DNA of 57,163 bases from JBECKR01 sp040235415 (GCA_040235415.1 JBECKR010000005.1:1-57163), one strand, 5' to 3'; counted from the stretch's first letter, positions 31,202 to 40,996 are shown. The notes: generated by a model not told the origin, from the letters alone. Made by a program: numbers and translations.

Positions 31202-33931
31202 TCACGGCACGCTGCCTCCCGCGCGTCGGTCGAGCGCGGTCCGCCAGTTCACGAGCACGGTGATCGGTAGCTGGGCGCCCTTGCGGGCCACGGCGACGAG
31301 AAAGCGTTGGCCGTCGTCCGTCGGGGCGTACGTGAAGATCCACGAGTTTCCGGGCGATGGAATTCCCGGGAAGAGCAGACGCGGCGCGCCTCGATCGTCG
31401 ATCGCCGCCGCGCCCGATCCGGAGCCGAGCGATACCGCCATCAGAGTGCCGTCGGCGGCCCGGAAGTACAGCTCGCGCCCGTCGCGGCGCCAGCGCGGCA
31501 TCGACCCACCGCCGCTCGAGATCTGCCACAGCGCACCGCTGTGCGGGAACGTCGTGACGAAGACCTCGAACCGCCCCTGCTCGTCGCTGGCGTAGGCGAC
31601 CAGCCGTCCGTCGGGCGAGAACTGCGCGTAGGCCTGGCTGCGGGGGGCGGTGACGTAGGGGACCGGCTTGCGGTCGCCCTCGAGCGGCAGCAACCAGAGA
31701 TCGCCACCCCAGTCGCCGTAGAGAATCGAACGGCCGTCCGGCGACCAGTCCCACGGGTAGAACGGCTCCTTGCCGCTTGCGAGGGTCTCCTCGGCCGCGG
31801 AGCGATCGGCACGCCGCCGGCGGAGCTCGTAGACCGGAAGCCCGGCGAGATCCTGCGTCGCGTAGGCGATCTCGCTGCCGTCGGGGGACCAGATCGGATA
31901 CTGCCAGCCCGGCGTCGGACCGAAGGTGAAACGCGACGGCTCGCCGTCCGGGAGCGATTGGACGAAGACGTCGGGCAGACTTCCGAATCCGAACGCGACG
32001 CGACGCCCGCCGGGCGCGAGCGAGAGTCCCACGATCTCGCCCGATGCTCCGTGGTCCTGTCGGAGCCGCTCGCCTCGCTTTCCCGATCGATCGAACCAGA
32101 CGAGCTCGCTGCTCACGGCGGCGTCGCCGCTGTAGGCGAGCAGGCCGGCGCCCGCAACGGTGAAAGCGCCGGCGCCGGTGTTGGCGCCCTCCCCGACGCC
32201 TTCCGCCATCGGAACCGCCGGGCCGCTCGTCTTCCGGCCGGCGAGTTCGAACGGCTGCGCCATCAGCGTGTTGTCGCGCCGGTAGAAGAGATAGGCGTCG
32301 CCGTCCCCGGTCGCGCGCGCGTAGCGGGCCTCATCCGAGCCCTCGAGCACGCGCTCGGGCTCGTCGCCGTCCAGCGTCGCGACGTAAACGCCGGAGACCG
32401 CCGGCGACGGCGCCAGGTCGAGGAAGACGAAGCTCTTGCCGTCGGGCAGGAACTGCGGATAGCGATGAACTTCGATGCCGGCATTGCCGGCGGTCTCGGT
32501 CACCGCGGTCGGCGTGCCGCCCTGGGCGCTCACCCGCGACAGTCCGTAGTCCCCGAAGCGATCGCTGAACACGATCACGCCCCGGGGTGACCAGCTCGCG
32601 CCGCGTCCGTCCGGGGCCGCGCAGATCTTCTGCGCCCGGCCGCCGTCCCGTGCGACCTTCCGCAGCTCCCCGCCCTCGAAGAAGCCGATCCAGGCGCCGT
32701 CGGGCGACCAGAACGGGTAGGACGCGTCTTCGATGCCCTCGATGCGCCGGGCCGCGACCGCATCGAGCGGCCGCAGCCAGAGCTCGCCGTCCTCGACCAT
32801 GAGCAGGAAGCGACCGTCGGGCGACAGCTCGAAGTACCCGCCTCGACTGGTGGGAGAGGAGGACGCGGGCGGCGTGACCTCGAGCCGGAGCGCCTGCGCC
32901 GGCTCGGCCCGCGGCGAGCGGAGTTGGCCGAGGGCCAAGACCACCGCCGCGACGGTGGCGAGCGCGGTCGTCGCAGCCAGCACCCACGGCAGCCGCCGCC
33001 CCCCTCTCGAAACGCCGGAAGCGCCCGCGGGCGGCGCGTCGCCCTCCTGCACCCGACCCGAAACGACCTCGTCGATCACGATGCGCGCGTCGGCGATGTC
33101 GTGCAGCCGGTTCTTCGGATTCCGTTCGAGGCAGCGACGCAGCAGCCGGCGGACCGACGGCGGCGTCGACGCCGGCAGCTCGGTGAAGTCGATCTCGGTC
33201 TTGAGCACGCCGGCCAGCGTGTCGGTCACCGTGTCCGCGGCGAACAGCGACCGACCGACCAGCATCTCGTAGAGCACGACGCCGAACGCCCAGATGTCGG
33301 CCCGCTTGTCCGCCGCCGCGCCGCGCGCCTGCTCGGGCGCCATGTATGCGGCAGTTCCCAGGATCACTCCCTGCCCCGTCGCTCCCGGCGACAGCGGCGC
33401 CGACGTCAGCGTGGGAGAGTGCGTCAGGTTCACCGCGCCGCCCCCGGCCGGCTCCATCGCCTTCGCCAGGCCGAAGTCGAGAACCTTGACCTTCCCTTCC
33501 GGGGAAGCTTTCACGTTCTGAGGCTTCAGGTCGCGATGGATGATGCCCTTCTCGTGAGCCTCTTCCAGAGCCTCGGCGATCCGGCGGGCGATGGAGAGGC
33601 TTTCCTCCATGGAAAGACTTCCCCGGGTCAACCGGTCGGCGAGGGTCGGCCCTTCGACCAGCTCCATCACGAGAGCCGGGCTCGCGCCACTGGTTTCGAG
33701 GCCGTAGATCTGGGCGATGTTCGGGTGGTTCAACGAGGCGAGGAGCTTCGCCTCGCGCTCGAACCGGGCCAGCCGCTCCGCGTCCTGGGTGAGCCCTTCG
33801 GGCAACACCTTCAGCGCGACCTCGCGCCCCAGTCGAGAGTCGCTGGCCTTGTAGACCACACCCATCCCGCCCTCGCCGATCCGGGCGGTGATCTCGTAGG
33901 AGCCGAGGCGGCTTCCGGGGGCGAGGCTCAT
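31202..33931 (-). CDS. Receptor Ser/Thr kinase with TolB/WD40-like propeller (copy 1)
   Basis: 909 aa. Kinase residues 11-285: IGEGGMGVVYK, Lys41, HRDLKPQN with Asp134, DFG 152-154 and MAPEQ. One membrane helix follows at about 314-336 (WVLAATTALATVAAVVLALG). The rest is a periplasmic PD40/TolB-like propeller (SPDGRFLLMVEDG, FWSPDGAWIGFF, FLPDGKSFVFLDL, WSPDGRSILYGDW, FSPDGRLVAYASDE). Such receptors are abundant in Acidobacteriota. ATG 33931 overlaps the stop of the upstream kinase by four bases (ATGA), so the two kinases are translationally coupled. Confidence 0.93.
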   Translation of the reverse strand: MSLAPGSRLGSYEITARIGEGGMGVVYKASDSRLGREVALKVLPEGLTQDAERLARFEREAKLLASLNHPNIAQIYGLETSGASPALVMELVEGPTLADRLTRGSLSMEESLSIARRIAEALEEAHEKGIIHRDLKPQNVKASPEGKVKVLDFGLAKAMEPAGGGAVNLTHSPTLTSAPLSPGATGQGVILGTAAYMAPEQARGAAADKRADIWAFGVVLYEMLVGRSLFAADTVTDTLAGVLKTEIDFTELPASTPPSVRRLLRRCLERNPKNRLHDIADARIVIDEVVSGRVQEGDAPPAGASGVSRGGRRLPWVLAATTALATVAAVVLALGQLRSPRAEPAQALRLEVTPPASSSPTSRGGYFELSPDGRFLLMVEDGELWLRPLDAVAARRIEGIEDASYPFWSPDGAWIGFFEGGELRKVARDGGRAQKICAAPDGRGASWSPRGVIVFSDRFGDYGLSRVSAQGGTPTAVTETAGNAGIEVHRYPQFLPDGKSFVFLDLAPSPAVSGVYVATLDGDEPERVLEGSDEARYARATGDGDAYLFYRRDNTLMAQPFELAGRKTSGPAVPMAEGVGEGANTGAGAFTVAGAGLLAYSGDAAVSSELVWFDRSGKRGERLRQDHGASGEIVGLSLAPGGRRVAFGFGSLPDVFVQSLPDGEPSRFTFGPTPGWQYPIWSPDGSEIAYATQDLAGLPVYELRRRRADRSAAEETLASGKEPFYPWDWSPDGRSILYGDWGGDLWLLPLEGDRKPVPYVTAPRSQAYAQFSPDGRLVAYASDEQGRFEVFVTTFPHSGALWQISSGGGSMPRWRRDGRELYFRAADGTLMAVSLGSGSGAAAIDDRGAPRLLFPGIPSPGNSWIFTYAPTDDGQRFLVAVARKGAQLPITVLVNWRTALDRRAGGSVP

Positions 33932-36585
33932 CGCGCGCTTCCTTGTACGAGCTTTCGCCGTACCTCGTCGAGCCAGTTCACCACCACGTTGAGCCGGTCG
34001 ACGGACTCCTCCCCGCTCTCCGAGCGGAGCAGGAGCGCGCTGCCGTCCGCCAGAATCCGGTACTCCATGCCGCCGATGTTGAGGTACGGACCCTCGAAGA
34101 GGAGCTGCGGCGCTCCGAAGGTGAACGTGTCCCGGTCCTCGTAGGAGACGCCGTACCAGCTCCGGCCCCGGCGAAACACGAGACGGGAGGCGTCCCGGCG
34201 CCACTGCGGCTCTTCCCCCGTTCCTGCCGACACCAGCCAGCGCCGGTCTCCGCCGGGAAACGGCATCACGTAGACCTCCGAGCCCGTCGCGCCGACAGCC
34301 GTGTAGGCGATATAGCGGTCGTCCGGAGAGAACACCGGCGCCCAGAGCAACGCGTCCGTCGCCGAGATCAGGCGCCTGAGCTCTCCCCCCTGCCGGTCCC
34401 AGATCGAGATCCAGGACTGGCCGTCGCCGGACTCCCCCAGGGCCAGATACCTGCCGTCTTGGGACCAGCCTCCGGGATAGAGACGATGGGGCGACGACGC
34501 CAGGATCTTCGGGGGGGCGGCCGACGCGATCGCGTACTCGACGAGCTGCCAACCGTCGCCGACCCGGACGCCGGCGTCGACGTGCGCTCCGTCGGGCGAG
34601 AACGTCGGGCCGACCGGCGAGCCCGCGGCCTCGATGAACTGGGTCGTGCCGGAGGTGACGTCGAGCACGCGCAGGCGTGGGCTGGCATCCGAGCTGCCCA
34701 CGACGATGCGGCTCCCGTCGGGCGACGAATCCAGCGCACCGTAGGTGAACGCCTCGAACGGCAGCGTTCGTTCACTTCCCGAGCGATCCCGGATCACGAG
34801 GTGGGCCCGGCGAACGTCGCCTCCTCCCGCGTACACGAGCGTGCCGTTCCCGGACACCGCGAACTGACCGGTCCCCAGGGTCGAAGTGCGCAGTCCGTCG
34901 AGGACGGCCTGCGGCCGGCCCACGTCGCCGCCGCCGGCGCTCCGCGCGGCCATCAGACGACCGAATCCCGTGAACAACAGGATGCCGTCCCGCAGCGCCC
35001 GGACGTCGCCACCCTCGATGCCCAGCGGAGTCTCGTGGCCATCGCGATCGACTCGAACCACCCCTCCTCGCTTCCGCACCAGGATCAGCTCTCCGGGCTC
35101 CGGCCCCTGCCGGACGATCGCGCAGCCGCAGGACGTCATGAGGGTCTCGACCGGGGATCCCAGAGCCGGAGCCATCCGCCACGCGACGTCGCCCTCCTGT
35201 CCGAGCCAGTAGAGCTTCCCGTCGCGGCCCCAGGAGAGATCGGATGCGACGGGAGCGGCCGCGAGGTCGTCGACTCCGCCGCCGGCGTAGGGAATCCGCT
35301 TCAGGCGCCCGTCCGCCAGGAAGGCTACCCACTGACCGTCCGGGGAGAGCACCGGCCGGTACGCGCCCGCGGTTCCGGCCAGAGGCCGGTGGTCGCCGCT
35401 GTCCAGGTCGAGAGCCACGATCCCGGAGAAGCCGGTGCTCTTCGTCACGTAGACCAGCCGCGAGCCGTCCTGCGACACGTCGAGCGCGGTCTGCTCGAGG
35501 CCCAGCGGCTGACCGCCGATGAAGTCGATCGGGTACCGGCTCGGCAGGGGCAACTCGAGCCGGAGAACGGGATCGTGACCCGCCGGCGCCGGGGCCGGCC
35601 GGCGGGCGGCCAGCCACCAGGTCGCCGCGGCCGTCGCCATCGCGACGACGAGCAGCGCGCCGGCGAGTCGCGCTCGGCGCCATCCGGAGGCCACGCCGTC
35701 GGCTTCCTCGGGCCCGGCCCCCGCCTCGACCTCCTGGAGCAGGATGCGGGCGTCCGCGATGTCGTGCAGCCGGTTCTTCGGATTTCGCTCCAGCAGCCGG
35801 CGCAGCAGGCGCCTCAGCGCCGGCGGCGTCGCGGCCGGCAGCGCATCGAAGTCGACGTCCGCGCGCAGCACCGCCGCGAGCGTGTCCGAGACCGTCTCGC
35901 CCTCGAACAACCGGCGGCCGTTCAGCATCTCCCACAGCACCACCCCGAACGCCCAGAGGTCCGCCCGCTTGTCCACCGCCCGGCCCCGCGCCTGCTCCGG
36001 CGACATGTACGCGGCGGTTCCGACGATCACCCCTTGCACCGTGCCCAAGGCGGGAGACGTCAGCGTGGGAGAGTGCGTCAGGTTCACCGCGCCGCCCCCG
36101 GCGGCGCCGGCCGGCTCCATCGCCTTCGCCAGACCGAAGTCGAGGACCTTGACCTTCCCTTCCGGGGAAGCCTTCACGTTCTGAGGCTTCAGGTCGCGAT
36201 GGATGATGCCCTTCTCGTGCGCCTCTTCGAGAGCCTCGGCGACCTGGCGGGCGACGGAGAGGCTTTCGTCGATGGAAAGACTTCCCTGGGCCAATCGGTC
36301 GGCGAGGGTCGGCCCTTCGACGAGCTCCATCACGAGAGCCGGGCTGCCGCCGCTCGTCTCGAGACCGTAGATCTGCGCGATGTTCGGGTGATTCAACGAG
36401 GCGAGCAGCTTCGCCTCTCTCTCGAACCGGGCCAGCCGCTCCGCGTCCTGGGTGAGCCCTTCGGGCAACACCTTCAGGGCGACCTCGCGCCCCAGTCGGG
36501 AGTCTTTCGCCTTGTAGACCCGTCCCATCCCGCCCTCGCCGATCTGGGCGGTGATCTCGTAGGAACCGAGCTTCGTACCGATCAT
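33928..36585 (-). CDS. Receptor Ser/Thr kinase with TolB/WD40-like propeller (copy 2)
   Basis: 885 aa with the same layout as the gene downstream: kinase with Lys38, HRDLKPQN and DFG near 149-151, membrane helix (LAGALLVVAMATAAATWWLA), then propeller repeats (LSPDGQWVAFLADGR, SPDGSRIVVGSSDA, FSPDDRYIAYTAVG, ending VDRLNVVVNWLDEVRRKL). The kinase halves of the two genes are nearly identical, even at DNA level by eye, while the propellers have diverged. This indicates tandem duplication followed by sensor diversification. Confidence 0.93.
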   Translation of the reverse strand: MIGTKLGSYEITAQIGEGGMGRVYKAKDSRLGREVALKVLPEGLTQDAERLARFEREAKLLASLNHPNIAQIYGLETSGGSPALVMELVEGPTLADRLAQGSLSIDESLSVARQVAEALEEAHEKGIIHRDLKPQNVKASPEGKVKVLDFGLAKAMEPAGAAGGGAVNLTHSPTLTSPALGTVQGVIVGTAAYMSPEQARGRAVDKRADLWAFGVVLWEMLNGRRLFEGETVSDTLAAVLRADVDFDALPAATPPALRRLLRRLLERNPKNRLHDIADARILLQEVEAGAGPEEADGVASGWRRARLAGALLVVAMATAAATWWLAARRPAPAPAGHDPVLRLELPLPSRYPIDFIGGQPLGLEQTALDVSQDGSRLVYVTKSTGFSGIVALDLDSGDHRPLAGTAGAYRPVLSPDGQWVAFLADGRLKRIPYAGGGVDDLAAAPVASDLSWGRDGKLYWLGQEGDVAWRMAPALGSPVETLMTSCGCAIVRQGPEPGELILVRKRGGVVRVDRDGHETPLGIEGGDVRALRDGILLFTGFGRLMAARSAGGGDVGRPQAVLDGLRTSTLGTGQFAVSGNGTLVYAGGGDVRRAHLVIRDRSGSERTLPFEAFTYGALDSSPDGSRIVVGSSDASPRLRVLDVTSGTTQFIEAAGSPVGPTFSPDGAHVDAGVRVGDGWQLVEYAIASAAPPKILASSPHRLYPGGWSQDGRYLALGESGDGQSWISIWDRQGGELRRLISATDALLWAPVFSPDDRYIAYTAVGATGSEVYVMPFPGGDRRWLVSAGTGEEPQWRRDASRLVFRRGRSWYGVSYEDRDTFTFGAPQLLFEGPYLNIGGMEYRILADGSALLLRSESGEESVDRLNVVVNWLDEVRRKLVQGSAR

Positions 36586-36615
36586 TCTCCCGGCTCCTGG
36601 AGTCTGCCGGCGACC

Positions 36616-37029
36616 CTAGCGCCCCAGCCCGGCCTTCCGGTTCTGCACGAAGGCGATCGGGTGCCCGGCGTCTCCGCCGACGCGGCGATTGACCAGGAAG
36701 CGCGAGCCGTCGCGGGACACGCAGTACTGCCGCCACTCCACGTCGGAGGGCATGAGGGCGTCGAACAGCGGGGCCGGCGGTCCCGAATCGAGCGACTCGC
36801 CGTCGAGCAGCTCCATCACCAGGTAGTGCAGCGGCACGCCGGACTCTGCAGTCGCTTGCTGGCCCACGTCGTACAACGTGCACACGTGCGCGTGGTTGAG
36901 TTGCGAGATCGATCGCGCCTCGCGGTCGAGCCGCGTGTCCCGGGCGCGCCAGACCTCGCCCATGCCGCCGGCGCCGATCGAGGCGACGATCTCGTAGGGT
37001 CCGAGGCGCGTACCGGGCCGGAGGGTCAT
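36616..37029 (-). pseudogene. Collapsed receptor kinase remnant
   Basis: 137 codons join the two ends of a kinase-propeller gene. The N-lobe starts GPYEIVASIGAGGMGEVWRA but the Lys strand is deleted (TRLDRE runs straight into ARSISQLNHAHVCTLYDVG). After LVMELLDGESLD the frame jumps to the extreme C-terminus (EWRQYCVSRDGSRFLVNRRV and PIAFVQNRKAGLGR). The HRD and DFG motifs, membrane helix and propeller are missing. The frame is still open, so a short product could be made, but it cannot be a kinase. Confidence 0.8.
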
Positions 37030-37164
37030 GAGACGGGGATTCTACGCTCACTTCTTCTCGAAGACGACGCCCGTCTGGCCCGCCGGCGAATCGGCTCGCG
37101 CCCGCGCGCCGCGCCGTTGTTCGGGCCGCGTGCAACTCCCGGCGCCGTCTCCAGGCCTTCGAAC

Positions 37165-37827
37165 CTACTCGCTCGTCTCCGAAACCTTCCCCGCGGCCGC
37201 GTCGAGAAGGATCTGCATGAGCTTCCCGGCCTGGTCGGTCTCGAAGATGTTCTGAGCGTGCGCGCTGCCATCCAGGAGCACGAGCCGCTTGGGATCGGGC
37301 GCCTTCTCGTACTGCTCGTGGATCCGCGGCGCCAGCCGCTCGTCGCGGCTCGCGATGTAGAGCACCGATGCCGCGTGGATCTTCTCGGGGTGCGCGATCG
37401 GCACGGGCGACAGCAGGATCAGGTGGGCGATCTCGCCGGGCCGGGCTTCGGTGGCGGCCGTTCCAGAGGCCCCCCCTCCCATGCTGGCGCCGATCACCGA
37501 GACGGACGCGGCGCCGTGTTCGTGCAGGTAGCGCACGGCGGCCAGGACGTCCTCGTCCATACCGTGCTCCTTCGTGCCCGCGACGGACTTCCCGTAGCCG
37601 CGAAAGTCGATCGCGAGCGCCATGAACCCACGGGCGGCGAGGCCGTCGGCTACGTCGGCCCAGCTCTCCTTGTCGAAGACGGCGCCGTGTGCGAGCACCA
37701 CGCCGCGCTCTCCGCTGCCATACAGGTTCGCGACGACCCTGCCGCCGTCGGCCGTGGCGAACGACACTTCACGGGGGTCACCGTCGGCGCGGGCGTCGAG
37801 TGCCATGCCCACCAGCGAGAACGCCAT
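37165..37827 (-). CDS. Exported alpha/beta hydrolase (dienelactone hydrolase-like)
   Basis: 220 aa from ATG 37827, which gives a signal peptide (MAFSLVGMALDARADG, preceded by hydrophobic codons that may be part of an older, longer start). Hydrolase blocks: GVVLAHGAVFDKESW (oxyanion), ALAIDFRGYGKS, VIGASMGGGASG (nucleophile Ser), IASRDERLAP (acid Asp) and LDGSAHAQNIFE (His). The MITE-like element lies immediately upstream, so the original promoter and perhaps the first codons have been displaced. Confidence 0.8.
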   Translation of the reverse strand: MAFSLVGMALDARADGDPREVSFATADGGRVVANLYGSGERGVVLAHGAVFDKESWADVADGLAARGFMALAIDFRGYGKSVAGTKEHGMDEDVLAAVRYLHEHGAASVSVIGASMGGGASGTAATEARPGEIAHLILLSPVPIAHPEKIHAASVLYIASRDERLAPRIHEQYEKAPDPKRLVLLDGSAHAQNIFETDQAGKLMQILLDAAAGKVSETSE

Positions 37828-37848
37828 CGCGAGCAGAACGATCTCGGG

Positions 37849-38143
37849 TGTACTCCGCCAGCGAATCGTCTCGCTCCCCCCTCGCCCGAACGTCCTCGAG
37901 CACCGAATGTCGCGATCCGGCTCCCTCGTTTTTTTGGAACCCGGCACGACCCGCTTCGCCCTCCCGCGTCTACCCCGGGAGTGGTCCGGCCTCGTCGAGT
38001 CCGGCCTCCTGCCTTCCATGAGCGTTCCGAGCATGCTTTCTCCCTCGTCGTCGGAGCCGGGGGAGCCTCTCTTCCCCGTTTCTCGCCCTCCGGTCGCCTT
38101 TCGCTCGGGCCGAAACCGGCCGATTCGACTCGCTGGCGCACGA
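37849..38143. mobile_element. MITE-like internally deleted IS derivative
   Basis: About 295 bases with both ends of the IS481-type element in inverted orientation: left TCCGCCAGCGAATCGTCTCG, right reverse complement GTGCGCCAGCGAGTCGAATC. About 200 left-end bases and 90 right-end bases remain and the transposase core is missing. The right end stops eight bases before the stop codon of the kinase gene at 38151. Confidence 0.75.
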
Positions 38144-38150
38144 CGACGAC

Positions 38151-40871
38151 TCAGAAGTTCTCGAGCAGCCAGACGCTGGCTTCCTGCGTCATCACGGCGA
38201 ACGCGAGGTGCCTGCCGTCGGGGGACACGGCCACCCGGCCCATCCAAACCTGTGCCGGCCCCTCGGTTTCGAGCAGGATCGCGGTCTTCCCACTCAGGCC
38301 GGTCCGCATTAGCGCCCATGCGCCGTCCGGCCGAGAACCGGAGACGAAAAGGGCGTCGCCGGTCGGATCCCAGTCGACGAACTGGACCTCCGCGGCCTCG
38401 TGCACGACGAGGTCGCGGCGGCGGCCGTCGTCCAGGTCGACGACGGCGATCCCGTTGGGGCTGCCGGGCGGACCGGGAACCGCCACCGTGCTCCCATCCG
38501 GGGAGAGGCTCCAAGGGCCGCGCGTGAGAGGCTCCCCGGTATCCAGGCTCGCCAGCTCCCTTCCGCGACCTCGGTCGAGATCGAGCGCGTAGAACGTGGT
38601 CCTCGCCGCCCTGTGCTCCCCGAGCACGCAGGAGGCTCCGGGCCGATCGGGACACTCGACGACCCAGTACCCCTCGCCTTCGAGCCTCTGGACGAGCTCG
38701 GGCGGTCCTCCCGCCACATGGGCCTTCATGATCGAGCGCTCGCCGGTCGACTCGAACAGTCCCTCCAACGTCTCCGCGCCGAGGTACACGACCCAGCTCC
38801 CTTCGGGACTGAGGACGGCGCGATCGGGCGTCAACGTCCCGGAAACGACCGGCTCGTCCTCCGACGAATCCAGCCGCCGCTTGAAGAGGCCCCAATCCGC
38901 TCCTTTCCTCGATACGAAGATCAGGGCCTCGCCGTCGCGGGTCCACAGCGGCCGTGTGGCGCCGAACGCGCTCGAGGTGAACCGTCTCGGGTTGCGAAGG
39001 ACCGCACCTCCCGATTCGAGGTCGGCCAGATGGATTTCCGTATGAAGCCGCCTCCGGAGAACCGCCAGGTTCCTGCCGTCGTCGGTGGCGCCCTTGACGA
39101 TGGCCTCCGCATCGGTCCAGTTCGTAAGGCGGCGTGGCGCGCCGAGCCGCCTTCCGCTGTCGGGGTCGACCCGGACCTCCCACAGGTTGCGATCGAACTC
39201 GTTGGGCGGCGATTCCGCCAGGCCGTAGATCGCCCTCCCGTCTCTAAGCCACGCGAAGCCCCCGAAGCCCACCCCCAGGAACAGGCGCAGATCCGACGTG
39301 ATCTCCCGGCATTCCCTCCCTTGCCGATCGCACGTCTCGAGAGAGGGCCGTGAGGGGAACTCGTAGTACGCGAAGCGACGGCTCGTCGGGGACCAGCCCG
39401 CAGGCGAGATGGTTTGTCCCTCGGGCGCCGTGAGGACGGTCCGCGGGGGTCCGCCCGCCATTCCGGAGATCCGGATGACCGGCCGTCCTTCCTCGGTGGC
39501 GCCCTCCAGCAGCCAGTTTCCGTCCGGGGAAGGAAGCACCGGCCGGGCGAAGAGCTTGCGCGGCGGGCCACCCATGATGGAAAGGGACCAGAGCTCCGCG
39601 GGCTGCCCCCTCGACTCGCTTGCCTGCACGAGGAGCGCCGTTCCGTCGTGCTTCCATACGAAACCCGAGACCTCGAATCCCTCGGGTAACGGAAGAGGGT
39701 GGGTCTCGCCGGTGTCGATCTGGCTGACGTGGATCCCGCTCGCGTCGGTGTAGGCGAGATAGTGGCCGTCGGGTGAGATCCCGGCGTCCAAGACGGGGTT
39801 GTCCGCGGGGTTGGCGGTGAGCTGCCTCTGGATCCGCTCTTGGAAGTTCTCCTGGCGCGGGAGGAGCTTCCATCCGGTGACGGCGGCCGCGCCGGCGATG
39901 ACGAGCGCCGCTGCCGACCAGGCGAGTCGCGGCATCCGGGTCGCGCGGCGCGGGAGGCTCGTTGCCGGCGGAGGGCCGGACGCCCCCGCCCTGTTCAGCC
40001 GCGGGCTCTCCGTGTCGCGCTTCAGGCGCCGGAGGTCCACCACGAGATCCCGGCTGTCCTGGTACCGGTCCCTGGCGTCCTTCTCCAGGCACTTGCCGAT
40101 GATCCGATCCAGCTCCGCGGGCACCTGCGCGTTCATCATGGACGCCGGCGGCGCCTCCCGGCTCAGGATCGCGCTCATCACGTCCATGGCCGTCGCGCCC
40201 GCGAACGGCGCCCGCCCGGTCACCATCTCGTACAGCACGACGCCGAACGAAAACAGATCCGAGCGGGCATCCACCGGCAAGCCCCTCGCCTGCTCGGGGC
40301 TCATGTACGCGGTCGTCCCGAGCACGCTCCCCGCCTGCGTCATCTCGCCGGAGACCGTCGGCATCCCGCTGGCTTCCGAAGGACCGGCCGGCTCGCGCTC
40401 TTGGAGGAGCTTCGCCAACCCGAAGTCCAGAACCTTCGCGCGCCCGTCGGGCGTGACCATGATGTTGGCCGGCTTGAGGTCCCGGTGGATGACTCGGGCC
40501 CGGTGGGCCGCCGCGAGCCCCTCGGCGATCTCGACGGCGAGGCGCAGCGCCTCGCGCGGGCTCATCGGCCTGCCGCCGATCGCTGCGCCGAGCGTCCTGC
40601 CCTCGACGAGCTCCATCGCGATGAAGACGACGCCTTCGGCCTCGTCGATCTCGTGGACGACGGCGATGCTGGAATGGGTGACCGCGGCGGCCGTGCGGGC
40701 CTCGCGCACGAATCGCAGCCGTCTCCCCTCGTCGGCGAGGCGATCGGCCGGCAGGACCTTCAGCGCCACGACGCGCCGGAGCTTCTCGTCCTCGGCGCGG
40801 TAGACGACCCCCATGCCGCCTTGACCGAGGCGTTCCAGGATCCGGAAGTGAGAAAGCTTCCGGCCGATCAT
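38151..40871 (-). CDS. Receptor Ser/Thr kinase with TolB/WD40-like propeller (third)
   Basis: 906 aa from ATG 40871; this start aligns with the MIG-start of the kinase at 36585. An ATG at 40922 would add 17 residues. Kinase: RLGQGGMGVVYRAED, Lys in VALKV, HRDLKPAN, DFGLAK, AYMSPEQ. Membrane helix: RLAWSAAALVIAGAAAVTGW. Propeller: ISPDGHYLAYTDA, VWKHDGTALLV, LSPDGSTVAVPG, VSPDGRHLAFAV. The kinase domain is clearly distinct from the tandem pair, so it is an older paralogue. Confidence 0.93.
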   Translation of the reverse strand: MIGRKLSHFRILERLGQGGMGVVYRAEDEKLRRVVALKVLPADRLADEGRRLRFVREARTAAAVTHSSIAVVHEIDEAEGVVFIAMELVEGRTLGAAIGGRPMSPREALRLAVEIAEGLAAAHRARVIHRDLKPANIMVTPDGRAKVLDFGLAKLLQEREPAGPSEASGMPTVSGEMTQAGSVLGTTAYMSPEQARGLPVDARSDLFSFGVVLYEMVTGRAPFAGATAMDVMSAILSREAPPASMMNAQVPAELDRIIGKCLEKDARDRYQDSRDLVVDLRRLKRDTESPRLNRAGASGPPPATSLPRRATRMPRLAWSAAALVIAGAAAVTGWKLLPRQENFQERIQRQLTANPADNPVLDAGISPDGHYLAYTDASGIHVSQIDTGETHPLPLPEGFEVSGFVWKHDGTALLVQASESRGQPAELWSLSIMGGPPRKLFARPVLPSPDGNWLLEGATEEGRPVIRISGMAGGPPRTVLTAPEGQTISPAGWSPTSRRFAYYEFPSRPSLETCDRQGRECREITSDLRLFLGVGFGGFAWLRDGRAIYGLAESPPNEFDRNLWEVRVDPDSGRRLGAPRRLTNWTDAEAIVKGATDDGRNLAVLRRRLHTEIHLADLESGGAVLRNPRRFTSSAFGATRPLWTRDGEALIFVSRKGADWGLFKRRLDSSEDEPVVSGTLTPDRAVLSPEGSWVVYLGAETLEGLFESTGERSIMKAHVAGGPPELVQRLEGEGYWVVECPDRPGASCVLGEHRAARTTFYALDLDRGRGRELASLDTGEPLTRGPWSLSPDGSTVAVPGPPGSPNGIAVVDLDDGRRRDLVVHEAAEVQFVDWDPTGDALFVSGSRPDGAWALMRTGLSGKTAILLETEGPAQVWMGRVAVSPDGRHLAFAVMTQEASVWLLENF

Positions 40872-40946
40872 CTCTGACCTCGCGAGATCGCCGAAACGCG
40901 GATCCGCGGTTCCGTTCGTCATGATACGCCTGGACGCGAGGGTTCA

Positions 40947-40996
40947 TGGCGCCGGAGCCGGGATCCGAACCCGGACCCTCTTACCAGGGGAGCACC
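40947..40996 (-). pseudogene. 3' half of a tRNA-Thr(GGT)-like gene
   Basis: On the minus strand GCTCCC-CTGGTAA (anticodon stem 5' side and a loop with anticodon GGT), a shortened 3' stem, T-arm CCGGG-TTCGGAT-CCCGG and CTCCGGC-G-CCA (acceptor 3' strand, discriminator, CCA) are visible. The 5' acceptor strand and D-arm are absent, and T-loop A58 is G. It cannot be functional. Such 3' halves are typical attachment-site scars. The surrounding gap 40872-41157 also has a weak IS-end trace near 41029. Confidence 0.5.

Noticed and set aside
33943..38592. 1,549-codon plus-strand open frame
   Set aside because: Antisense shadow of the kinase genes, with Arg/Val/Glu-rich, low-complexity translation and no domain features.
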